DNA from: Oscillospiraceae bacterium
Lineage (GTDB): Bacteria; Bacillota_A; Clostridia; Saccharofermentanales; Saccharofermentanaceae
Direction of reading: 5' to 3'
DNA length: 30,430 bases
NCBI GenBank assembly: GCA_902791885.1
Contig: CADAXO010000034.1
Location: 1 to 30,430 of the forward strand
Shown: positions 9,296 to 17,499 of the stretch, piece after piece
Numbering within the stretch: the stretch's first letter is position 1
Layout: the number at the start of each line of letters is the position of its first letter
The notes under the pieces: model-generated
The model's input: the letters and a program-made list of their open reading frames with translations, nothing else
Databases searched by the model: none
Told to the model about the DNA's origin: nothing
Made by a program: the position numbers and the translations under genes

Positions 9296-11299
9296 TTACG
9301 ACCAGTCGAAGTGATATGTGTTGATGTAGAAGTGCTGTACGTGGTTCTCTGTAGTACCGGTGATAGTGATGTTTGTTGTCTCTCCGGCAGGGAGTGAACC
9401 TGATCTCGGCGTACCTGTGAAGGAGTTGTTGCCGTCTGATGTGAACGTGAAATAATCAGATGTAAGCGATGTGATCGTTGAAGATGTGTTGAATGAGATC
9501 GTGATCTCATTAAGTCTGCTTACATTGAGGTTATCTCCGTTATTCGTAATAGCAAAATCAAATACGAAACCGTCAGAAGTAACGCGGGGATTAGCAATAT
9601 CGTAGCTGCAGCTTACAGGAGTGTTGGAAGAGGAACGTGTTGTGGAAGCTGTTGTCTCTTCTTCTGTAGTTGTAGCAGTTGTTGATTCTTCCGTTGTTTC
9701 TTCTGTAGTAGCTTCTGTTGTCTCTTCAGAAGTCTCGGCAGGAGTTGTCTCAGTTGTCTCGGCAGCTTCACTTGTCTCAACGGGAGCAGTCTCTGTTGTA
9801 GCTTCTGTTGCAGCTGCAGCAGCTGTTTCTTCGGAAGCGGTAGCTTCTGTCTCTTCGTTGACTGTCGTTACTGCTGTAACCTGAGTTGCTCTTGTTGTAT
9901 TGTTGTCGGTCTTGCCGAACCACTGCTGGTAATTATCCATTACCCAGAGAACTACGAATATAGCTGCAAGAACTCCGATAAGAGCAATGATGCCGCCCTT
10001 GCCGGGTTCTTTGACCTTCTTATCGCTCTTGGACTTACGCTTTGACTTGCTTACCTGTGTAACAGGATCGATCTTGGAACTGTGCTCAGTCTTTGCAGTA
10101 TGCTGAGGCTTGGAAGGTGCTGTTTGATGTGAAGTACCGGGCCTTGAAGCAGCTTCCTTCTCATCAGGGATGGAAGTGGATGCAGCAGGTCTGACATTAG
10201 ACTGCGGAGCATTCTTCGCGGGACTTACAAAGGGATTCTCGGAAGCATTGCTCTCACTTGCTGCCTTAGGAGCAGGAGCTGCCTTAGGAGCAGAAGCTGC
10301 CTTAGGTGCCTCGGGCTTACTGTCGTTCTTCATGACCTTAGCGGCATTGGAAGTGGGCTGAGGTCTTACGGGTGCCTTAACGGGAGCGGGGGCAGGTGCT
10401 GCCTTGGACTCTGTTGTTGTCTCAACAACGAAAGGCGACTTCTTGGATTCTTCTTCCTTGACATTATCTTCAGCTACAGACTTATCGACAACGAAAGGTG
10501 ATCTCTTACTGTCTGCAGACTTCATAATGCTCGGAACATGATCCTGTCTTAATGCGTTTGCATTAACGGAGCCCGGAACATCAGCCTTCTTCTCGGGTGC
10601 CTTGGGAGCAGGAGCCGCAGCGGGCTTCTTAAATGCATCTACGCCGCTTGAGACCTTACCGTAAGTTTTGATGTTGGCAGCTTCGTTGTCCTTAACTTCA
10701 GGCTTAGGCTCAGCCTTGGCGGGCTCAGTCTTCGGCTTGGAAGGTGCAGGCGGAATTCTGTCTGCGTTCTTCGGCTTGAAGGGATTGATTGAGAGTGCTT
10801 CCTCATCAAGATCGAATTCATCATCAGGCGTGCCTGCAAATGTGCTGTTGGAAGAGGAGGAAGAAGCAAAATCAAGATCCTGTCCCGCTTCGAAAAGCTT
10901 ATTGTCAGCGGGATTGACATTGTTATCTATGCCGGTGAATTCCTTGAAATCGATATTGCCGTCAGTGAACGCAGGATCCGTGAAAGCGGGATCGCCTGCA
11001 GAAGCAACCTGTTCGAAGTCACTCTTCTCAGACGCCTTGGGAGGCTCCGGTGCAACTTCCACGGGTTTATCGAGCGGCTTGAAAGCGGACTTGGATGAAT
11101 CGTAATTGAAATTCTCGAATTCATCGAACTCATCAATCGGATCTGTACCGGAAGTGTTCTCGCTTTCTCTAATGGCATCAGATACGGATGAGTCTCCATT
11201 ATTCTTGAATGAGACCATGAATGATGAATCTACAAACTCATCGGGTTCAGGTCCGAAACCGTTGTTCTGATTGTTCTGATTCTCAGGATCAATAATCAT
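9296..11299 (-). CDS. Bitopic low-complexity membrane protein with C-terminal beta domain, function unknown
   Basis: No family is recognised. The 667-residue protein has four parts. Residues 1 to about 430 are acidic, then Ala/Pro/Lys-rich and probably disordered, with the repeated motif SPFVV (twice) and the related NPFVS and NPFKP. A Lys-rich stretch then leads into one membrane helix at about 437-458 (GGIIALIGVLAAIFVVLWVM). Residues about 465-560 are a Thr/Glu/Ser/Ala linker. The last 100 residues form a probable beta-sandwich rich in Asn, Thr and Ser. By the positive-inside rule the long N-terminal part is cytoplasmic and the beta domain is outside, displayed on the linker. AGAGG lies eight bases before the ATG. 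It is a single-gene unit with its own promoter and a shared terminator. Confidence 0.8.
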   Translation of the reverse strand: MIIDPENQNNQNNGFGPEPDEFVDSSFMVSFKNNGDSSVSDAIRESENTSGTDPIDEFDEFENFNYDSSKSAFKPLDKPVEVAPEPPKASEKSDFEQVASAGDPAFTDPAFTDGNIDFKEFTGIDNNVNPADNKLFEAGQDLDFASSSSSNSTFAGTPDDEFDLDEEALSINPFKPKNADRIPPAPSKPKTEPAKAEPKPEVKDNEAANIKTYGKVSSGVDAFKKPAAAPAPKAPEKKADVPGSVNANALRQDHVPSIMKSADSKRSPFVVDKSVAEDNVKEEESKKSPFVVETTTESKAAPAPAPVKAPVRPQPTSNAAKVMKNDSKPEAPKAASAPKAAPAPKAASESNASENPFVSPAKNAPQSNVRPAASTSIPDEKEAASRPGTSHQTAPSKPQHTAKTEHSSKIDPVTQVSKSKRKSKSDKKVKEPGKGGIIALIGVLAAIFVVLWVMDNYQQWFGKTDNNTTRATQVTAVTTVNEETEATASEETAAAAATEATTETAPVETSEAAETTETTPAETSEETTEATTEETTEESTTATTTEEETTASTTRSSSNTPVSCSYDIANPRVTSDGFVFDFAITNNGDNLNVSRLNEITISFNTSSTITSLTSDYFTFTSDGNNSFTGTPRSGSLPAGETTNITITGTTENHVQHFYINTYHFDWS

Positions 11300-11344
11300 T
11301 ATTCAACCTCTTAAGCTTCGTTCTAGTGAACTTAGTATATAAAA

Positions 11345-11372
11345 ATTATATTTATTATTATTTCATTTTCAA
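11345..11372 (-). promoter_or_regulatory. Promoter of the minus-strand membrane protein gene
   Basis: On the minus strand TTGAAA (complement of 11367-11372) and TATAAT (complement of 11345-11350) are 16 bases apart in an AT-rich stretch. Transcription would start near 11338, giving a leader of about 40 bases before the ATG at 11299. Confidence 0.7.
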
Positions 11373-11408
11373 CATCTAGCTGTTGTGTGTAACCAAACAG
11401 AAACTAAC

Positions 11409-11437
11409 TTGACACAGCTTATTTCCGATGATATTAT
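11409..11437 (+). promoter_or_regulatory. Promoter of the tRNA operon
   Basis: TTGACA (11409-11414) and TATTAT (11432-11437) are exactly 17 bases apart, a near-consensus vegetative promoter. Transcription would start around 11444, shortly before tRNA-Leu. It points away from the minus-strand promoter at 11345-11372. Confidence 0.85.
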
Positions 11438-11460
11438 CTCTAAGCACTTGCGGATGATTA

Positions 11461-11547
11461 GCTCGTGTGGCGGAATCGGCAGACGCAACGGACTTAAAAT
11501 CCGTCGGAGTAAAATCCGTACCGGTTCAAGTCCGGTCACGAGCACCA
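11461..11547 (+). tRNA. tRNA-Leu(UAA)
   Basis: The 87-base sequence folds into a complete class II tRNA. GCTCGTG pairs with CACGAGC as the acceptor. The anticodon stem ACGGA/TCCGT encloses the loop CTTAAAA with anticodon TAA (11495-11497). The long variable arm CGGA/TCCG is typical of leucine tRNAs. The T-stem is ACCGG/CCGGT. The 3' CCA is encoded. It reads UUA codons. Confidence 0.97.
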
Positions 11548-11569
11548 TAGTAAGTGTAAGATTGAACAT

Positions 11570-11646
11570 CGCGGAGTGGAGCAGTTGGTAGCTTGCCGGG
11601 CTCATAACCCGGAGGTCGTGTGGTTCGAGTCCCGCCTCCGCAACCA
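11570..11646 (+). tRNA. Initiator tRNA-fMet(CAU) with an extra base in the T-stem
   Basis: Anticodon CAT lies at 11603-11605. Two initiator hallmarks are present: the unpaired first base C1 against A72, and the GGG/CCC pairs at the base of the anticodon stem (CCGGG/CCCGG). CCA is encoded. The T-stem is odd: GTGTGG (11618-11623) faces CCCGC (11631-11635), so five pairs form only if T11621 bulges out. The expected strand would be GTGGG or a similar five-base form. The D-loop is one base shorter than in the E. coli and B. subtilis initiators, so the total stays at 77. It could be real, a decaying copy or a sequence error. Confidence 0.93.
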
Positions 11647-11651
11647 CTAAT

Positions 11652-11678
11652 AACCGGAACCTGTGGTTCCGGTTTTTT
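11652..11678 (+). terminator. Rho-independent terminator of the tRNA operon
   Basis: AACCGGAACC (11652-11661), loop TGT and GGTTCCGGTT (11665-11674) form a perfect 10-bp stem that runs into six T residues (11673-11678). It starts six bases after the tRNA-fMet CCA. Confidence 0.93.
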
Positions 11679-11682
11679 GTTG

Positions 11683-11688
11683 TATAAT
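11683..11688 (+). promoter_or_regulatory. -10 element for the nucleosidase gene, possibly leaderless
   Basis: A perfect TATAAT ends six bases before the ATG at 11695, just after the terminator T-run. No clear -35 hexamer is seen, because its expected place falls in the terminator stem. Transcription would start at or within a base or two of the start codon, which has no Shine-Dalgarno sequence before it. Confidence 0.45.
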
Positions 11689-11694
11689 TTTCTT

Positions 11695-12450
11695 ATGATT
11701 CATATATTGGCAGCTATTGAATGTGAGGTCTCCTGTTTACGCGACCAGGTGTCTGATGACCTCGAGATAATACTTACCGGAATCGGTAAAGTTAATGCTG
11801 CTTTTGCTTGTGGCAGGATGTTTCCCATGGGGCTTACCCGTAATGATCTTAAGGATGACATCGTAATCAACATCGGAATCTGCGGAGCCCGTGATCTTTG
11901 CGGTTTGTTCATTGTTAATAAGATTACCGATGAAGCGACAGGAAGGAATTTCTATCCTGATATTATCCGCGTTTCCGGTATTCCCGAGGCTTCTTTGGTA
12001 ACAGTCGACGAAGTTAAGACTGATCCTGATCCCGGCGTCTTATATGAGATGGAAGCATCCGCCATATATCAGGCTTTAAGCAAGCTTATAAGTCCTGACC
12101 GGATGATATTTCTTAAGGTTGTAAGCGACAGCGGCGATGTTAACGGCATAACCACGGAATATGTTAATGACCTTATTAAGTCGCATCTTCCTGAAATCAA
12201 AAGAATAATAAGTTCAGTCCGTGAAGGAACCGGGAAGGAAGCTTCGATAAGTAATGATGATCTTTATGAGAGGCTTTATGCTTCATCATCCATGAGAGTT
12301 CAGATTGACGAGCTTATAAGATACGCTTCAAGTCTTGGAATTGACGGAAGAAAGCTTTTCGCTGAGGCGGGCATAGATGAAGTGTCTTCAAGAGTATCCG
12401 GCAAGGAGGTAGTTGCCCGTGTGCGCGGCATTCTCACACATTTACATTGA
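11695..12450 (+). CDS. MTA/SAH-nucleosidase-like phosphorylase-fold protein
   Basis: The 251-residue protein has the motifs of the purine nucleoside phosphorylase/MTA-SAH nucleosidase fold: AAIECEV (Glu11, matching E. coli Glu12), TGIGKVNAA, INIGICGA, YEMEAS (Glu118 and Glu120) and VVSDSGD (Asp145, matching Asp197). The key acids appear intact. The core is shorter than E. coli MtnN, and about 55 helical residues are added at the C-terminus. Likely substrates are 5'-methylthioadenosine, S-adenosylhomocysteine or 5'-deoxyadenosine. The last would fit the adjacent radical SAM gene, which this gene overlaps by 32 bases. The start is fixed by the first beta-strand IHILAAIE. No ribosome binding site precedes it. 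Confidence 0.75.
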   Translation: MIHILAAIECEVSCLRDQVSDDLEIILTGIGKVNAAFACGRMFPMGLTRNDLKDDIVINIGICGARDLCGLFIVNKITDEATGRNFYPDIIRVSGIPEASLVTVDEVKTDPDPGVLYEMEASAIYQALSKLISPDRMIFLKVVSDSGDVNGITTEYVNDLIKSHLPEIKRIISSVREGTGKEASISNDDLYERLYASSSMRVQIDELIRYASSLGIDGRKLFAEAGIDEVSSRVSGKEVVARVRGILTHLH

Positions 12451-13399
12451 GGATCGGGCGAGGTCTTACGAGGAGACTTCGAGGATACTGTCACATTTTC
12501 CCGATAGTACCAAGATCAGCATTAGGCACTATAAGGATGTGTTTAACAGGCCCTCTCAGGATTCCGCGCTCCAGAACGAATCGAAGAGTTTGATACTCGC
12601 TGTAAATGACGGCAGGAAGATATTTGATGCGGCACCTGTATGTCAGGATTTTGGTATGGGTAAGTTCTATTATGCCGAATCTGCCATGAACTGTGTTTTC
12701 TCATGCGACTACTGTTTTCTTAAGGGCATGTACGGAACTTCCAATGTTGTTATCTTTGTAAATATCGAAGATTACTTTGAAGAATGCGAGAAGTATCTTA
12801 AGGACGGTCCTTTGTATTTATGCGCTTCGTTTGATACTGACCTCGGAGCTTTGTCCGGGATCTCATCATGGCAGAATAAGTGGGAGGATTTTGCTTCTTC
12901 GCATCCTGATCTCACACTTGAGTTAAGGACCAAATCAGCAGTACATGAAGTTAAGGCTGCGGATAATATAATCTATGCTTTTACTTTGTCTCCTGATGAA
13001 GTAATTAGGCGGTTTGAGAAGAAGACTCCTTCACTTGATGAGAGGATCAGAACAGTAAATAAAGCGCTTAATTCGGGAGCGAATGTAAGGCTTTGCTTCG
13101 ACCCTCTTATCTACATAAAAGACTACGAGTTATGCTACAATAGATTTGCCGATAAGATCATCAATGACATAGATCTTAAGCGCGTCAGAGATATCAGTGT
13201 CGGCACATTCCGGATATCATCGGACTATCTTCATAATCTTCGGAGAGCATGTCCCGGTTCTTCGGCTGTACTGTTCCCGTTTGATCGAGAAGAGGGGTAT
13301 TGCGTCTATCCTAAGGATCTTCGCGAGAAGATGATGGGAATAATAGTTAACAGATTGGAGAATGCCGGCTGTGGAAACAAACTCTATGTCAACCCCTAG
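12419..13399 (+). CDS. Radical SAM protein of the spore photoproduct lyase family
   Basis: Spore photoproduct lyase uses S-adenosylmethionine to reverse thymine dimers in spore DNA. This 326-residue protein has the family N-terminus (FSHIYIEDRA), HYKDVFNR and the cluster motif Cys92-x3-Cys96-x2-Cys99 in NCVFSCDYC. Cys135 in LYLCASF lies about where B. subtilis Cys141, the hydrogen donor, is expected. The GTG at 12419 is chosen because AAGGAGG (12403-12409) lies nine bases before it; a TTG at 12413 is too close. It overlaps the genes on both sides. Family membership is well supported, but action on spore photoproduct itself is an inference. Confidence 0.82.
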   Translation: MCAAFSHIYIEDRARSYEETSRILSHFPDSTKISIRHYKDVFNRPSQDSALQNESKSLILAVNDGRKIFDAAPVCQDFGMGKFYYAESAMNCVFSCDYCFLKGMYGTSNVVIFVNIEDYFEECEKYLKDGPLYLCASFDTDLGALSGISSWQNKWEDFASSHPDLTLELRTKSAVHEVKAADNIIYAFTLSPDEVIRRFEKKTPSLDERIRTVNKALNSGANVRLCFDPLIYIKDYELCYNRFADKIINDIDLKRVRDISVGTFRISSDYLHNLRRACPGSSAVLFPFDREEGYCVYPKDLREKMMGIIVNRLENAGCGNKLYVNP

Positions 13400-14102
13400 A
13401 AGAACTGCACTTGTAACCGGAGCATCTTCCGGAATCGGATTGGCTATAGCCAGAATGCTCGTATCTGAAGGATATGAAGTCCATGGTATAGCGAGACATT
13501 TTGATAAGAATACCGATTACGGTTTCAATACGATCATCTGTGATGTTACCGATACGGCAAAGCTTCTGACTTCCGTATCGAAGATTGATAAACCCGAGAT
13601 AATCGTTAACTGCGCCGGTGTCGGATTCTACGGACTTCATGAGAATCTTACACTTGAGCAGATCAAGCAGATGGTAAGGACCAATCTCGAAGCTCCCATG
13701 ATCCTCACGGGATATTTCCTGCCAAGCTTCAAGAGAGAAGGAAGAGGAACTATCATCAACATCTCTTCCGTTACCGCATATAAGACGAATACTTACGGAG
13801 CTGCCTACGGTGCAGTTAAGTCCGGATTGTCGAGCTTCTCGGCGAGCCTTTTCGAAGAGGCGCGTAAGCACGGGGTTAAGGTCATCGAGATATGTCCTGA
13901 CATGACCAACACCAATCTGTACAGAAATGCAGATTTTACTGTTGATGACGATCCCATGTGCAGACTCGATGCTGATGATGTCGCAGATGCCGTTAAATCA
14001 GCTTTGCAGATGAGCAGCCATTCGTGTGTAACAAAGATATCCATCGTTCCGCAGAAGATGAGGATCAAGAGGAGAAACGTCAATGAAGATCGATCTGAAT
14101 GA
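13362..14102 (+). CDS. Short-chain dehydrogenase/reductase (SDR)
   Basis: This is an NAD(P)-dependent oxidoreductase of about 240 residues. The cofactor motif is TGASSGIG, followed by NCAG at the end of the fourth strand. The catalytic set is the serine in NISSV and Tyr-x3-Lys in YGAVK, spaced as in active enzymes. The substrate is unknown. The start is uncertain: ATG 13362 is only one base from the GGAG, GTG 13371 is ten bases from it, and ATG 13386 has no ribosome binding site. All lie within the end of the radical SAM gene. The stop overlaps the glycosidase start by 20 bases. Confidence 0.85.
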   Translation: MPAVETNSMSTPRRTALVTGASSGIGLAIARMLVSEGYEVHGIARHFDKNTDYGFNTIICDVTDTAKLLTSVSKIDKPEIIVNCAGVGFYGLHENLTLEQIKQMVRTNLEAPMILTGYFLPSFKREGRGTIINISSVTAYKTNTYGAAYGAVKSGLSSFSASLFEEARKHGVKVIEICPDMTNTNLYRNADFTVDDDPMCRLDADDVADAVKSALQMSSHSCVTKISIVPQKMRIKRRNVNEDRSE

Positions 14103-16437
14103 TAACTGGATCTATAACGACGATTACGAGCTTCTTCCTGAGGGGGATCAGGTCAGGCTGCCTCACAGCGTAAGTCTTACTGAGCTTCATTACTTCGATG
14201 AATCATGTTATCAGAAGGTATCGGGTTATATCCGTTATTTTGATGCCCCGAAGGAGTGGGAGGGCAAGCGTATATTCGTTAAGTTCGAAGGTGTTGCCCA
14301 TGAGGCTACTGTTTACCTTAACGGCATGCTCTTAGGAACCCACAGCTGCGGTTATACGGCATTTACATATGAGCTTACTGATTACATTAACATTGATTCC
14401 GTTAATGAACTTAAGGTGCGCGTAGACAGCAGGGAGTCTCTTAATATCCCTCCTTTCGGTTTTGTAATTGATTACATGACATACGGCGGCATCTACCGTG
14501 AAGTGTCGCTTGAAGTGCATGAATCATGTTTTATCAAGGATGTTTTTGTAAGAGCCACAGCAGCGGGTTCTGTCTTTGCCGATGTAAGTTTTGACGGAGG
14601 CGATCCTTCGCAGCCGTTCGGAATCATAATACTTGAGAAGAATACCAGAAATGAACTCGCGAGATTGTCTGGCAAGAAGGGTTATTGCGCGATAAGCAAG
14701 GTTCCGGGTTACCATAAATGGGATATCACGAATCCTGAACTCTATATTCTCAGAGTTGAATGTGAGACTGACGTCCGAGAGGTTACGTTCGGATTCAGGG
14801 ATTGTGAGTTCAAGGCGGACGGTTTCTATCTTAACGGCAGGAAAGTAACCATAATGGGACTTAACAGGCATCAGTCGTATCCGTATTCGGGTTATGCCAT
14901 GCCTGAATCAATGCAAAGGTACGATGCGGATATTCTTAAGTATGAGCTTGGATTGAATGCCGTTCGTACATCCCATTATCCACAGTCACAGCACTTTATC
15001 GACAGATGTGATGAGATCGGTCTTCTTGTCTTTACCGAGATCCCCGGATGGCAGCATATCGGAGACGAGAAGTGGAAGGACCAGGCCGTGAAGAATGTCG
15101 AGGAGATGGTTACACAGTACAGGAACCACCCTTCAATCATGCTCTGGGGAGTAAGGATAAACGAATCCGTTGATGATGATGAATTTTATGCAAGAACCAA
15201 TGATACTGCCCGGAAGCTTGATTCGTCAAGACCTACAAGCGGAGTCCGCTATCTTAAGAAGAGCAGCATGCTCGAAGATGTTTATGCCTACAACGATTTC
15301 CTTCACGACGGCAAGACGGCAGGATGCGAGAGGAAGAAGAACGTAATTCCCGATATCAGCAAACCTTATCTTATTTCCGAATATAACGGTCATATGTATC
15401 CTACGAAGTCGTTTGACCGCGAGGATATAAGAAGCGAGCATCTGCTGAGACATGCCAATGTTCTTGATGCGGCAAGAGGTGAGAGCGGCATTTCCGGTAC
15501 GTTCGGATGGTGTATGTTTGATTACAATACACATAAGGACTTCGGTTCCGGTGACAGGATATGTTATCACGGCGTTATGGATATGTTCAGGAATCCCAAG
15601 CCCGCAGCCTGTATCTATTCATGTGCGGGTTATGTTGATCATCCGGTGCTTGAAGTTACTTCGGACATGAATATCGGCGAGCATCCTTCCGGCAACAGGG
15701 GAAACGTATATATCATCACCAACTGCGACAGCGTGAAGATGTATAAGAACGGTATGTTTATCAAGGAATACCGTCATTCTGACTCTTCTTACAAGAATCT
15801 TCGGAATGCTCCTATCCTTATCGATGACTATATCGGCGATCAGATGCAGGAGAAGGAAGGATTCTCCGATAGACAGAATCTTATCGTCAAGGAAGCCCTG
15901 AACTATATCGGACTTTACGGGATGAACAATATCCCGCCGAAGATCATGTTAAGGCTCGGGGAAGCAATGGCACGATACCGCATGACCTTTCAGGATGCCT
16001 ATATGCTCTACGGTAAATACATAGGTGACTGGGGCGGCAAATCTACCGAGTTTAAGTTCGTGGGCTATAAGGATGACAAGCCGGTAATTACCAGGATCAA
16101 GGCTCCTGCTGAATCAATTGATCTTGATGTAACCGTATCATCAGACACTTTGTATGAAGGCTCTACTTACGATGTGGCGAGTGTAAGGATCCGGGTGGTT
16201 GACCAGAATAACAATGTCCTTCCGTTCTATAACGGAAGCCTTAAATTCACGACCGAAGGACCCATTGAAGTGTATGGGCCTGACCATGTTGACATCCAGG
16301 GAGGCATGGGCGGATTGTATGTCAGAACCACTGGAAATACAGGGAATGCTTTACTTAATATTTACCTTGGTAACGGATTGGTCACAAATAATAATGCTAT
16401 AATTAAGGTGCTAGATTTCAATGTTATCAGGGGGTAG
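14083..16437 (+). CDS. Glycoside hydrolase family 2 enzyme (beta-galactosidase-like)
   Basis: The 784-residue protein follows the family 2 plan: a jelly-roll sugar-binding domain (about 1-150, with the conserved YLNG), an immunoglobulin-like domain, the TIM barrel (about 255-560) and a C-terminal beta domain. NRHQSYP marks the barrel start. The likely acid/base is Glu361 in WGVRINES and the nucleophile is Glu433 in ISEYNG. Their spacing of 72 is close to that in LacZ. The exact substrate (galactoside, glucuronide or other) is open. No signal peptide is present, so it acts inside the cell on imported oligosaccharides. GAGGAGA precedes the ATG. The next gene codes for a sugar-sensor-like protein. 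Confidence 0.87.
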   Translation: MKIDLNDNWIYNDDYELLPEGDQVRLPHSVSLTELHYFDESCYQKVSGYIRYFDAPKEWEGKRIFVKFEGVAHEATVYLNGMLLGTHSCGYTAFTYELTDYINIDSVNELKVRVDSRESLNIPPFGFVIDYMTYGGIYREVSLEVHESCFIKDVFVRATAAGSVFADVSFDGGDPSQPFGIIILEKNTRNELARLSGKKGYCAISKVPGYHKWDITNPELYILRVECETDVREVTFGFRDCEFKADGFYLNGRKVTIMGLNRHQSYPYSGYAMPESMQRYDADILKYELGLNAVRTSHYPQSQHFIDRCDEIGLLVFTEIPGWQHIGDEKWKDQAVKNVEEMVTQYRNHPSIMLWGVRINESVDDDEFYARTNDTARKLDSSRPTSGVRYLKKSSMLEDVYAYNDFLHDGKTAGCERKKNVIPDISKPYLISEYNGHMYPTKSFDREDIRSEHLLRHANVLDAARGESGISGTFGWCMFDYNTHKDFGSGDRICYHGVMDMFRNPKPAACIYSCAGYVDHPVLEVTSDMNIGEHPSGNRGNVYIITNCDSVKMYKNGMFIKEYRHSDSSYKNLRNAPILIDDYIGDQMQEKEGFSDRQNLIVKEALNYIGLYGMNNIPPKIMLRLGEAMARYRMTFQDAYMLYGKYIGDWGGKSTEFKFVGYKDDKPVITRIKAPAESIDLDVTVSSDTLYEGSTYDVASVRIRVVDQNNNVLPFYNGSLKFTTEGPIEVYGPDHVDIQGGMGGLYVRTTGNTGNALLNIYLGNGLVTNNNAIIKVLDFNVIRG
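16395..16403 (+). promoter_or_regulatory. Possible extended -10 promoter inside the glycosidase 3' end
   Basis: TGCTATAAT (16395-16403) is a perfect TATAAT with the TGn extension, about 40 bases before the TTG start of the sensor gene. No convincing -35 is present (TTGGTC is only 14 bases upstream). Confidence 0.35.
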
Positions 16438-16442
16438 CAGTT

Positions 16443-17459
16443 TTGAATCGCAGAAGGCTTGCCTTGTTATGCGGACAGCCGGAGGAGTACTGTCAAGACC
16501 TGTTCATTAAGGGGTTTACTAAGACCGCTTTTGAATCTGATTTTGATGTCTGCGTTTTCGCGATGTATCAGAAGTATCAGGATTCATTTCAGCGTGAGAT
16601 AGGCGATACTTCCATCTTTAATATGGTCAATTACACCAAGTTTGACGGTGTTGTTGTAATGGCTGATACCCTTCAGACCCCAGGTCTGATGGAGAAGATC
16701 GAAGACTCACTGACAGAAGGATATGAAGGTAAGGTTCTGTTCATAGAAAGTGAGACTGATAAGTTCCCCGTAGAGCTTCAGGATAACTATAACCCGATCA
16801 AGAAGCTTATATCACATCTTATTGAAGTTCATAACTACACTGATATAGCTTTTCTGACAGGTAAATCCTGGCATCCTCATGCTCAGAAGAGACTTAAGGC
16901 TTTTCTTGATACGATGGAGGAGCACGGCCTTGAAGTTAAGGATAACCGCGTGTTCTACGGTGATTTCTGGTATACGAGCGGTGAGAGTGTAGTTGATAAG
17001 CTCACAAGGCATAATGCGAAGCTTCCGCAGGCGATTGCCTGTGCGAACGACGCGATGGCCTTGGGTCTTGCCAAAGCTCTCTGCAACAAGGGTTACAAGA
17101 TTCCTGATGATGTTGCGGTCATAGGATATGACAGTAATGATGAGGGTAAGCATGCACCCGTTCCGCTTACTTCCATGGATCTTCCTATCTATGCATTCGG
17201 TGAACATACGGCAAATGACATGATTGCGATGCTGAACGGTGGCGAGCCGAGTGAGTTTATTGCGGCCGATCCTGATATATTCGAAGGATGTACATGCGGA
17301 TGCAGTGGCTCAAGCGTAATTCCCGTCTATAATATACGTAACGAATGGGATACAGAACTGTCAGGAACGGGCGTCAGTTCAGTATTCAACCACATGGGCG
17401 AGGATGTTGCGAATCAGATGAAGCGGTGCGTATCTGGTTCTGTACTCGCTTTGCGTTAA
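16443..17459 (+). CDS. Periplasmic-binding-protein-like sugar-sensor module, N-terminal half of a split signalling gene
   Basis: The 338-residue product resembles the effector-binding domain of LacI/GalR regulators: FDGVVVMADT, NDAMALGLAKAL, and IPDDVAVIGYDSNDEG followed by PLTSMDLP. It has no helix-turn-helix and no signal peptide, so it is probably a cytoplasmic sugar-sensing input domain. The start is a TTG eight bases after AGGGGG. After residue ~325 (VFNHMGEDVANQM) the sequence loses its likeness and stops. The next frame resumes with SLCVNYDWKNKVDGFSDQM, which fits the linker found before GGDEF domains in single-chain relatives. I infer one ancestral gene broken by a +1 frameshift, possibly with a short deletion. 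Confidence 0.75.
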   Translation: MNRRRLALLCGQPEEYCQDLFIKGFTKTAFESDFDVCVFAMYQKYQDSFQREIGDTSIFNMVNYTKFDGVVVMADTLQTPGLMEKIEDSLTEGYEGKVLFIESETDKFPVELQDNYNPIKKLISHLIEVHNYTDIAFLTGKSWHPHAQKRLKAFLDTMEEHGLEVKDNRVFYGDFWYTSGESVVDKLTRHNAKLPQAIACANDAMALGLAKALCNKGYKIPDDVAVIGYDSNDEGKHAPVPLTSMDLPIYAFGEHTANDMIAMLNGGEPSEFIAADPDIFEGCTCGCSGSSVIPVYNIRNEWDTELSGTGVSSVFNHMGEDVANQMKRCVSGSVLALR

Positions 17460-17499
17460 TTATGACTGGAAGAATAAGGTTGACGGTTTCTCGGATCAG

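Noticed and set aside
9621..11105. Plus-strand Val/Ser/Ala-rich open frames opposite the large membrane protein
   Set aside because: They are mirror products of the Thr/Glu- and Ala/Pro-rich codons of the minus-strand gene, with no start signals or family likeness.
11620..11694. Extension of the nucleosidase frame upstream through tRNA-fMet
   Set aside because: It would translate through the tRNA and the terminator. The first beta-strand of the fold begins at ATG 11695.
12419..13399. Proof that the organism forms spores
   Set aside because: Spore-photoproduct-lyase-like proteins may occur outside sporulation contexts, and no sporulation gene is in the window.
16443..17459. LacI-type transcription repressor
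   Set aside because: The N-terminal helix-turn-helix is absent and the protein begins directly with the first strand of the binding domain.
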